DNA from: Eretmocerus hayati
Lineage: Eukaryota > Arthropoda > Insecta > Hymenoptera > Aphelinidae
Direction of reading: 5' to 3'
Assembly: GCA_029851415.1 (NCBI GenBank)
Contig: CM056742.1
Span: 92,246,748-92,310,747 of the forward strand
Length of the DNA stretch: 64,000 nucleotides
The notes beneath the pieces were generated by a model, which worked only from the letters and a program-made list of their open reading frames with translations, ran no database searches and was not told where the DNA came from. Made by a program: the position numbers and the translations under genes. This document shows, piece by piece, positions 22,755-33,065 of the stretch. How positions within the stretch are numbered: position 1 is the stretch's first letter; the number at the start of each line of letters is the position of its first letter.

Positions 22755-23034
22755 CGTTCAGAATTACGATGATGATGTGGGATGACGTGGTGGCGCAGGT
22801 TCAAAAATAACATAAGTCAAGGAAATCCTTGATATAAAACTGATATTACAAGACTATATACAAAGCAACGTGGTGCGTTGCACGAGTGAGCCGTTGCTAC
22901 CTGACGGTAGAGAGCTCGCCAGCTGCGAGCAACAAGAACCTAACCTTACCTTGAGTAAAGAATGAACTCACTGATCGCGTGAATGTAGGAGTCACTTGAA
23001 TAATTGAGATATGAAAACAATACAATTTCGAACA
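22755..23034 (-). repeat. LTR (5' LTR in minus orientation)
   Basis: 280 bp starting TGTTCGAAATTG on the minus strand. The far terminus is mutated (TGAACG instead of CAAACA). Confidence 0.8.
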
Positions 23035-23039
23035 CTCTC

Positions 23040-25899
23040 TATTATGGAGACACATGAGGTTTGACGAGGTTCAATAAACTTATTGGATGTTCCAGAAGAA
23101 TGGATTCAGGTTGTAGCAGAGCAATGAACTTTCGACTGCACTCCAAGCTTCTTCAAATTTTGTAGAATACTCAGGTAGAATCTATCTATAGACCAGCATC
23201 ATATAGAGCACAAAAACTCTCTGAATACAGTCTCTGAAAACTGCATGACCACGTGAACAGGATATTTTTCCTAGATTGAGGAGTCTGCAGCACGCTGATA
23301 AGGGCCTGCACGTTGAAAATAGGGATGCCACAACTCTTATCATAAACTAATATTACTTTTATGATTCCTCTCATGAAAATGAAAACTCCTATCACTCTGT
23401 TGGCTTATCACTAATCATCATTGTTCTGCTTGGTTACTGTGACTCTTGAATATGGATAGCTGCTTGTTTTGGTTATGATGCGGCACTGACAAATCAGTGA
23501 TTGTTCATGTGAATGTTGTTGCTTAATATGACCCTTCGGATAGTTCTACTACATTCAGACCATATGAACTGAGTTCTTACACCTTCAAGTGTTCAGCCGA
23601 ACATGAACAAGAATTACCTTCCCTCACAAGCAGCTATGAATTATGCTCAGAGTCGTGATGAGATGATAACGATAGGTTATGCGTTATTGTCCGTCGCTGA
23701 CAACAATCAGTGTATATGCACTGACCGAATCAGCATGAATCGCTGGCTGCGTCTACATGAGGCATTCAGCACTGATTCAGCGCAGAAAGCGTCCGCATGG
23801 ATGAAATTGTCGGTGAGGCACAGTTATGGGCTCAGGAAAAAAGCATCCCGACACGCAAATGTGGATGAAGGCTCAATGCAATTTCTTCACTCGCTAACCG
23901 CATCATTCATCCATCGTTACGGTAATAATTATTCTCGGGACTCGAATAATTATTGAATTGAAAAAGTAGAAAAAAAAATGAAAAAAAATCCCGCCGTTAT
24001 GTGAAATGTGTTTACGAATATGGTGCACCAGCTTTCTGCAGTTCCTGCGAGACCATGGCGCACGCAGTGGCTCCGACAGCTACAACACAAATATAAATCG
24101 GTGATTCATGAATTTATCCCTATTTGTACTTAATGCACTCCGAAAGATTGTGACGTTTTGATCTTGGGTGATATCTGTGTGTACAATATTGGAACGTTGA
24201 CACTCGCGAAGGTTATGTGTGTCGTATACAACCGGCGTTTACATTTAGAATTGACATTCATCATTGATTGTTGTTGTAGCATTAATTGAGCTGCATTCTT
24301 CTAGAACTCCAATCTTGTGTTGCAAGCCACGTTCGATTGACAGAATGAGGAATGCGAGATGGAGTCACCGGTGCAGTTATGTCCCTAGTCAACAAGCTCT
24401 ACGGAACCAAAATGAGTGATCAAGCCAGAAGAAGAAAACTAGTTCAAGCGCATGAGAAGAAAGTCAAACAAGTACTGCTGATGAAATGTGACCCAAAAAG
24501 CTTGAGGATTTGTTGTGACGAATCATAACCACCAATGTTTTGCTCATGATTTAGGAGTCAGAAACGAGGTGGAGCCCAGCACATGTTTACCCACCTCAAA
24601 AAGACGACTGTTATGTCAGATAACTTTGATGAGATTGTTGGCATTGTGTCACAACGTAGAGCCCAAGAAACCCTACATAGCTATCAAGTTGTATAGTGTT
24701 ATATACAAGTGGCTATTGGGCATCATCCTAGTGACATTTTTTGTGGTGCTTTGTTGCGAATTTCTTGCAGTTCTAAAGAATGGCAGATTGAAGGAAGAAG
24801 GAGGAATGAAAAATAAGGAACAGCCACTTGGGTCATTAGCTAAAGAAAAATGTGCACTGTGGGTCGATCCTGGAAAGAAAATCAGATTTTGGAAACGATG
24901 ACAAGAGAGCTGCAGGGCTAGAAAATATTGACGGAACATGTCGTATCCTATGTACAGTTTGAAGAAAGTAGTGGAGATGATTAAGCTGTTTATGAAGAAG
25001 TTAGAAAAGTTGCAGATGAAGATGATGAAGGTGGAGAAGCGAATGGTGGTAGAGCCATCCATGCAGACATCGTTAGTTTCACAATATTTCAAGAGATGCA
25101 ACACGAACGAAAGATTTAAACTGCACTAATCCCTTACATGGAAATCAATCACTCCTTATTAAGGCAAGGCCGTAGTCCGCGGCCATCTTGAAAAAGCTAG
25201 GGAGATGGACCTTAATACGTTCTGTGAATATCTCGAGTTTTACTTAACCAAATCCCTTCATATTTCGTATGCGTCAACGAAACGCATGTAAGAATTGCGC
25301 TATGGAGCGAAATCCCACAAAAGTGGACGAAGAAACTTTCATGATAAGCGCTGTACAGACATGTACAGATGTCGTATGCTCCTGTGGTAAGGCATGCTGT
25401 TATACTTCATTCTATAATTTTGTGATCAGCTCGTTTTTTCCCGCTTTCACTCCATAGCGCAATTCCCTCAAGTTCGTAGATAATAGTAAGACCCTTATTT
25501 GTTGATAATTCTCTATAAAACTTGAGATATATCCAGAACGGCGATGAGTTATACACGAGGACAGCCATAATTTTACGTTTCTTCAAAGTGATCAGACTGA
25601 TCAGGGGGCGAGAGGCGGGACAGCAGCAAAACTGTCTGCTTCGATCATGCACGTTCCCGTGCGTTGTCATTGCGGATAAGATATGTTGTAAGACTTGTAA
25701 GCCGCGACTTCCCGGTGGAAAGCGACGGCCCAGGTGATGATCTTATATCGACCAGACCGGGGTCCTTTGTCGCGCGAGACGTCTGCGATCTGTGATCAGG
25801 CATGGTGGTGAATCTGATAGCCGTCCACTGCGATATGCATCTATTGGCAGAGAGCTCAGTGTCAACTTTGCAAATTTGCATGCACGAGCCCGTGAACAG
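23040..25899. other. Long stretch without a recognisable gene
   Basis: Frames of up to 143 codons exist (23603-23956, 24515-24901, and 24673-25104 on the minus strand). They lack recognisable domains and overlap each other on opposite strands. The one at 24938-25129 is a lysine/methionine-rich run from a purine-rich stretch. I could not build a spliced gene here. A host exon cannot be excluded. Confidence 0.35.
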
Positions 25900-28800
25900 A
25901 TACAGAATGTCAGTGTTTTGTTTGGGCGTCTCAACCAGATCTGATCATTCTGATGATTGTAATTAAACAGGTTCCAGATTCAATATCCTAGAAAACTTGG
26001 TGAAAATAACGTGCCCGGGTCATTTTGAGAGATAAAGTCAGTTTTGGAATATTGAATTGGAGTTCAAATCATGTTTGCTAAGGTCCCTGTATTTCAGAGG
26101 GATGATTTCATGTTTAGTTATCTGAATCCGTTGGAATTGGCTCGAGTTCCAAAGGTTTTGTGGGAAGAAAATAGAAAGTTAGTCTGTGGATTTCATTGTA
26201 CCCGAGATGGATTGAACTAATACAGAATGTAAGTGTTTTGTTTGGGCCTCTAATCCAGTTCTGATCATTCTGATGATTCTAATTAAGGTCCCAGTTTCAA
26301 TATCCTAGAATACTTGGTGAAAATAACGTCTCTGGTCCATTGTCAGAGATGAAGTCAGTCTTGGAATATTGAATTGCAGTTCAAATCATGCCTGCTAGGA
26401 TCCCTGCATTTTAGAAGGATGAATTCAAGTTCAGTCATCTGAATCCGTTGGGGATTACTCGAGTTCTAAAGGTTTTGTAAGCAGAAGTTAGAAAGTTAGT
26501 TTGTGAATCTTGTTGTACTCAAGATGTATTCAATGAATACAGAATGTAATTGTTCTGTTTGGGCCTGAAAAACCATTTCTGATCATTCAGGTTTTTCTAT
26601 TCAAAGTTCAAGTCCCAATATCTTAGAATACTTGGTCAGAATGGCGTTCACGGGTCATTTTCAGAGACAAAGTCATTCTTGGAATATTGGATTGAATTTG
26701 AAATAATGTCTGACAAGATCCCTGTATTTTAGGGGGATGATTTATGTCCAATTATCTGAAACCGTTGAAACTTGGTTGAGTTCTCAAGATTTTGTGATCA
26801 ACATTGAGGAAGTTATATTGCAAATTTTATTGTCCTCAAGATGTATTGATGGAATACAGAGTGGAATTGTTCTGTTTGGGCCTCCAAACCATTTCAGATC
26901 ATTCAGGTTTTTCTATTCGAAGTTGCAGTTCCAATATCTTGAAATACTTGGTCAAAATGGCGTATCCGGGTTATTTTCAGAGATAAAGTCAATCTTGAAA
27001 TATTGAATTGGAGTTTAAATCATGTCTGCTGAGATCTCTGTATTCCAGAGGGATGATTTCATGTTCAGTTATCTGAATCCGTTGAAATTTGGTTGAGTTC
27101 TAAAGGTTTTGTGATCAACATTTAGAGAATTATATTGTAAATTTTATTGTCCTCAAGATGTATTGATGGAATACAGAGTGAAATTGTTCTGTATGGGCCT
27201 CCAAACCATTTTTGATCATTCAGGTTTTTCTATTCAAAGTTCCAGTTCCAATATCTTGGAATATTTGGTCAAAATAGCGTATCCGGGTCATTTTCAGAGA
27301 TAAAGGCAATCTTGGAACATTGAATTGAAGTTTAAATCATGTGTGCTAGGATCCCTGCATTTTAGAACGATGAATTCAAGTCCAGTCATCGGAATCCGTT
27401 GGGGATTACTTGAGATCTAAAGGTTTTGTAAGCAAAAGTTAGAAAGTTAGTTTGTGAATCTTGTTGTACTCAAGATGTATTGAATGAATACAGAATGTAA
27501 CTGTTCTGTTTGGGCCTGAAAACCATTTCTGATCATTCAGGTTTTGCTATTCAAAGGTCCAGTCCAAGTTTTTCATGTTTGTTGTGATTCGATGCAATGA
27601 GACTATTTTGTGGAAATGATCTAACTCCATTAATAAAAATTTGCCAATTGATATGCTATCCTCCATTCTTTTTCTAGTGATTAGGCACTTTCCAATCGAT
27701 GAAATTTGTTGGGGTCACATTTAGAAATTTTTCCCGATTTCCGGATTTCCAGAATGAAAACTGATATGGTGTTCCCTATGCTTATTTTTTTTGTGATTAT
27801 CCGCTCTCCAATAATTTTTTTTTTTTTTTTTGGAAAAGTTTTCACAATTTTCAAATTTTCCGAGGAGCTTTCCCTTGTCGATTATCCACGTTCAACAGAT
27901 TCAGAATGTTTCTGTGAGAAACATTAGTTGATACACGGAAAAAATTGGACCAAAACCTCTTATTTTCACGGTACCCCGTATACACCCAAAATGGCCGTTC
28001 AAATCCTTATAATTAATACGCCATTGTGTTTCTTTCTGAAAGCTCCCCCCAAATTAAAAAAAAATGATCAAAAACGGTCCAGTAGGACCCGAGATATCGT
28101 CGAAAATTCCGAGCGCTCGGATTTGAAGAGCGCGGCTCAGTTGCTGGTCGGCCCGCCACGCTGCCGCGGGAGTACCCCCACTCCTCACCCCTGCAGCTTT
28201 TTTCAAGCGAGATAAAGGAAACATTAACTTCCACCTGCTGGGACAAGGACGCAAGTCAAGGTATGTGAACCAAACATTCTGTATATGAAACTTTGAACAT
28301 TTTTCTACCATTTCACGCAAATTTCGGCCCTTAATATTCACTTGTTTATAAAATATCGATTTTTAAAAAAAATCGGTATCTCCGGTCCAAAAGGTCGTGG
28401 AGTGATGTTTTTTTTTTTTAAATTCAGAGCAGAATTAGTACTACAAAATCCAAAAACGAATTTTTCCATATATCCATTACTCGCGGAATTGTGTGCAAAA
28501 TGAAATCGGCAATTTCCGATTTTTATAAACAATTGGGTCCAGAGACGATTTTTTGTAACAAAGTGACCGGTTTTATGATCGCATCTTATATTTGAGGGTT
28601 CCAGGGAGCTCTCTGATTTTTTGCGACAACTTTAGTGCACGTGGAAAATTTTTACGGCTATTGCAAAAAACAACAATTTGGGATAAACAATTAGAATAGC
28701 GTCAATATTTATTGACGAATCGCTCTGATTTTTTTTTTATATAGTACTCTATGAGGGCTACATTTTCCAGCAAGTACACATCGATCCATTGGCTTCCCTC

Positions 28801-30190
28801 AAAATGGAAAATGAAGGAAATTTTTGGCATTTTCCAGCTTTGTTGCTAATTATCTCGAGTTACGGAAAGAATTTTACTATGGTTTTTCTTTAAATTTAGA
28901 GAATTTCATCGCCTACAACATAGTACCATGAAAAATGATCCAAATATTATAACGGCTCCCCGGGATGCGAAATAACGCAAAAAAGTACAAAATTTCGCAC
29001 TGTTTTGTTGTTGTAATTTTTTGCGCACCCCTGGGGTTGTTCCATTTTATGGGGGGGTGTTCTATAGGGTATCCCGCATCGAAAAAAAAATAGAACCGTC
29101 CTTTGGCACTCATGCACAGTTCGAAGTCTAGAATTACTGGCCTATTGGTCAAAATGGCGTCTCCGGGTCATCTTCAGAGATAAAGTCAATCTTGAAATAT
29201 TGAATTGGAGTTCAAATCATGTCTGCTGAGATCTCTGTATTCCAGAGGGATGATTTCATGTTCAGTTATCTGAATCCGTTGAAATTTGGTTGAGTTCTAA
29301 AGGTTTTGTGATCAACATTTAGAGGATTAAATTGTAAATTCTATTGTCCTCAAGATGTATTGATGAAATACAGAGTGAAATTGTTCTGTATGGGCCTCCA
29401 AACCATTTCTGATCATTCAGGTTTCTCTATTCAAAGTTCCAGTTCCAATATCTTGGAATATTTGGTCAAAATAGCGTATCCGGGTCATTTTCAGAGATAA
29501 AGGCAATCTTGGAACATTGAATTGGAGTTTAAGTCATGTGTGCTAGGATCCCTGCATTTTAGAAGGATGAATTCAAGTCCAGTCATCTGAATCCGTTGGG
29601 AATTACTTGAATTCTAAAGGTTTTGTAAACAAAAGTTAGAAAGTTAGTGTATGAATCGTGTTGTACTCAAGATGTATTGAATGAATACAGAATGTGAGTA
29701 TTTTGTTTGGCCCTGTAAACCAGTTCTGATCATTCTAATGATGCTAATCATGGTTCCAATTTCAATACCCTACAAAACTTGGTAAAAATTATGTATCCGG
29801 GTACTTTGAGAGATAGAGTCAGGCTTGGAATATTGAATTGGAATTCAAATCATGTTCGCTAAGATCCCTGCATTTCAGAGGGACAATTTCATGTTCAGTT
29901 ACCTGAATCCGTTGGAAATTACTTGAGTTCCAAAGGTTTCGTGAACAAAATTTAGAAAGTTAGTTTATGAATTTTGTTGTACTCAAGATGTATTGAACAA
30001 ATACTGAATGTAACTGTTCTGTTTGGGCCTCCGAATCAGTTCTGGTTATTCTAATGATTCTTAGAATACTTGGTCAAAATGACGCATACGGGTCATTTCC
30101 AGAGATGAAGTCAGTCTTGGAATATTGAATTGGAATTCAAAGCATGCCCGCTAAGATTCCTGTATTTCAGAGGGATGATCCCATGTGCAA
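25900..30190. repeat. Satellite with constant 317-bp unit, interrupted once
   Basis: Units are marked by ATACAGAATG (or ATACAGAGTG) at 25900, 26220, 26537, 26854, 27171 and 27488, then 29368, 29685 and 30001. Spacing is 316-320 bases and exactly 317 in most steps. Shared phrases include GTTTGGGCCT, TCTGATCATTC, TTCAAATCATG and CAAGATGTATTGA. About 8.6 units are present once the insertion at 27568-29142 is removed. Divergence between neighbours is roughly 10-20 percent by eye, but length is tightly conserved. The frames found here (for example 26737-27006) follow the repeat and are not genes. Confidence 0.9.
27568..29142. mobile_element. 1.57-kb insertion within the 317-bp satellite
   Basis: The satellite phrase breaks after CCAGTCCAA at 27567 and resumes with TATTGGTCAAAAT at 29143, about ten satellite bases having been lost. 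The inserted DNA contains homopolymer runs, GC-rich sequence at 28080-28200 with a GAGCGC..GCGCGGCTC inverted pair, and no coding frame over 95 codons. No inverted ends or target duplication were found by eye, so its class is unknown. It could be a 5'-truncated retroelement tail or a non-homologous insertion. Confidence 0.6.
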
Positions 30191-30531
30191 AATTTGGGAT
30201 CAGTTGAGAATGGATAAACTTGTATTCTCTGAAGTATACCTAAAATTGAAATCTGGGGTCTCTGATGATACTAATTCTCCAAAAGTTCATGTATTCATTC
30301 AATTTTAATCATCAAGTCAACTGAATTGCATCTGTGGTTTCCAAGTATAGAAACACATTATTTCCAAAGGCCCCTAATGTATGTGAGAGGGGCCCTATGT
30401 CAAGACCTCTGATAATATCAGTATGTAAGAGGGGTACTATATATCTATATACATAAGGTATATCTATACCCACCTTTATAAACCGTGTTGATGTGTGTGT
30501 GTGTGTTCACACATATACATCAACAATCAGC
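30191..30531. other. Non-coding, with microsatellites
   Basis: ATATCTATATACAT words at 30438-30475 and a short (GT)n run at about 30493-30507 lie just outside the large inverted-arm element. The phrase GAGGGG(C)CC is repeated nearby. Confidence 0.5.
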
Positions 30532-33050
30532 TATACTTACTCATGAGTCGGTATTGTTTCAGTTGTTTGATGAAATCGAAACAATTGTATTCTAACGGCG
30601 GAACAAGTTCATTCTCAGATTGGTGCTCATCACTGGCTTATTTCAGTATGTCCAAGACATCAGCTGCTCTTGAGTGTAAAACCATGCCTTTCAAACCAAT
30701 GAGCATGTATGTCCCTAGGATGCAAGACGTTTTCCTCCCTCAGATCTTGTGTTTTACTCCCGGACTGTCATTGAGAATAGAAAATACTATCATTATTGCG
30801 TTTCTGAGACTTGGGTAGGAATGATCAATTGTCAACGATTTTTCGATTTCTTGACAAAGTTTTAATGAGTATTCATACTTGATCTCAATCCCATGAATGG
30901 ATGAATGAACTTGAAATTTTGTGAAAATGAAGAAGTGACATGATTTCTATTGGTTTTTTCAAGGTATTAAATGAATGTTGTACAAGTCTCCAGCATGTTT
31001 TGTTACGGGTCTTGAAGACAACTGTACACTGAGAACAGTCTATTTTTGAATGAATAAGCTACTGACAAATGTACATTTGGAGCATTAATGAATCATGAAT
31101 GAAATTAAACCAGAAAGATGGATGGGGCTTGATCGATTATTCACTGTAAGGAATTTTTCCGAAAAACTTCAACCAATTGGTCGAATGAAGAATTCAACCA
31201 GATGGTTGAACGGAAAATTCAACCATTTGGTTGAAATTCCAACCAAATGGTTGGAGAAACTGGTTGAATTTTTCATTCAACCAAGTGGTTGAAGTTTTTC
31301 GAAATTTTTTTTACAGAATTGAGACAGAATCAAGCTCATTTCCCTCAAGGAAGATATTTTTTGATCAAACTCATGACCTGATAGAAAACTACACTGATAT
31401 TCGACTTTGAGGCGAGGCCGTAGTCTGCCGCTATATCAGATCAGCCCTAGTAACTTATGGTGGCACCCCTGCGATCACCAAAGTGATGATCAGCAAGCGT
31501 GTCACCAGCCGCACACTCTAATCTTTGTAAACATACACTCTCGGCCAAAAATAGTTACGTATTTTCTGGACGTACAGATTCCACGTACTTTTTCCACCTA
31601 TATTTTTCACCTATTTTTTCCACCTATTTTTTCCACCTACTTTTTGTACCTACATATTACACGTACCACGGGTAAGATACGTGTCTAAAACGAGGCGGCG
31701 CGGCCGTATGTTTGTGATGCCCAGCAGATGCTGTCTGCTGCGCTGCGCTATAGCTGGTCGCGGCGGATGCTCGCAGGTCGACGCAATTTCGGGTTGAAGA
31801 TAATTGGGTACCCAAAATTGAAATTCATACTGGATCGTAGTATTATGGACCATGCAACAGCTTCTTTTAATATGTTTGGAGTGCCAACGGAAAACGAAAA
31901 TGACTCCTCCGTATGTCTTCAAAGGATTGACACATAACCTCATCAAAACCTGTCCTCCACCTTCATCTCCACAAAGTGTATGAATAACAAGTCACAGGTA
32001 GCTCTACAGTTCACCAGAGTGGAGGAGCATTATAATGGATAAGTATTATTAGTTACCTACGATACTTTTCTGCTTACACGTTGAGCAGCCAGTGTCTCAC
32101 CGGTATAAGTTAAATGGAGTTTGCCTAGTACAGAACCATATTGAACACTTCATAGGCAGTTTCAAATTTAACATTTCATGTCAATTGTATTGGGATGTTT
32201 ATATTTCAGTGCAACTTGAAAACCAGAGTATTTGAGTGTCCAGCGTTTAGAAGTACCAGTCATGAACCTAGTTCTCCTTGCTAAGGTCAACACTTGTGTA
32301 GCATTGTGCACTCTTTTCCTACCATTCACTTTTGAAACAAGGCTTTTTGCATAGGATTGCTCGACTGTGGCGTTCTGGAATATTTTGGATTAATAAACCT
32401 AGTCAATGATCACTTTTTTGTTTACTCTTGCCCATCTTAAGCAGAAATTACACAGTGAAATATCACATTCTCAATAGTTGGTAATAATTTGAAATAATTG
32501 ACATTTGGAAATGAACACACGGCCTCAATTCTGATAATACTCTATTCTAATTCGAATGTACACTTTTTAACTTCCTTGAATAATACTAACATGCTCAAAT
32601 ATGCAATAATTTGTCGTGAAATGTTGAACTTATGATGTACGCTCAGTAATACATGTAATGAAATTCATCTAGTCGACCCTTAGCTTAATTTCCAAAACAG
32701 CTGATCTAAGTCACTCTCACAATATAGTTGTTTGCATTATTTTCTAAGGAAGAGAGTATCTTGGAATTATATCAATGGACTGCTACATGCCTCCACAAAC
32801 AGTTGTTCTTAGTCACTCTTACACAATATTTATGGGTTTCATTTTCTAAAAGAACGTTTTTCATAAAAGAACATCCATGGATTTTATTATTTACAGTGTG
32901 CAATTATTTCGGATAATCTAATAATATACACTCGTATTATCACATAGCCACGATTCTCTAACATGAGCAATGGTTAGTAACACCGACTTGAACACATGCA
33001 CGTCACACTGTAAAAAAAAGTTTTGATAAAATTACTACACTGAGCGTACA
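30532..33050 (+). repeat. Left inverted arm of the 14.4-kb element
   Basis: Paired positions sum to 75424 from 30532/44892 through about 32160, meaning no net indel over 1.63 kb. A single base in a T-run then shifts the sum to 75425 by 32181. Almost every base is identical there; one difference was seen near 31361. From about 32222 inward the arms diverge, and the left has about 220 extra bases (about 32240-32460). Clear similarity resumes at about 32470-33050. Open frames in the arm are mirrored exactly in the right arm and have no domains. Confidence 0.85.
31142..31316. mobile_element. Hairpin element with CACTGTAA end, in left arm
   Basis: Starts CACTGTAAGGAATTTTTC and ends TTTTTTACAG, with inverted halves built of TTCAACCA.TTGGTTGAA words. 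This looks like a CACTA-type MITE (CACTG end). It is copied exactly at the mirror position 44108-44282. Confidence 0.65.
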
Positions 33051-33065
33051 ATGACAGCATGAGTC

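Larger units (their letters stand above)
21329..23039 (-). mobile_element. Short non-autonomous LTR retrotransposon (Copia-like), with target duplication
   Basis: Two direct repeats of 280 bp (21334-21613 and 22755-23034) are about 90 percent identical by eye. They enclose 1141 bp and are bordered by a perfect 5-bp duplication CTCTC (21329-21333, 23035-23039). Orientation is minus: the repeat starts TGTT(C/T)GAAATTG, and a purine tract AAAGGAGGCGGAA abuts the downstream LTR at 21614-21626. Just after the upstream LTR, the minus strand reads TTTGGACCTTCGAGCCGGAT, a candidate primer-binding region. No gag or pol is visible; the interior frames (up to 108 codons) have no retroviral motifs. The size fits a non-autonomous (TRIM-like) member. 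The Copia assignment is inference from LTR length and ends. Confidence 0.8.

Noticed and set aside
25900..30190. CRISPR-like array
   Set aside because: The units are 317 bp long with no repeat-spacer alternation, and the DNA is eukaryotic.
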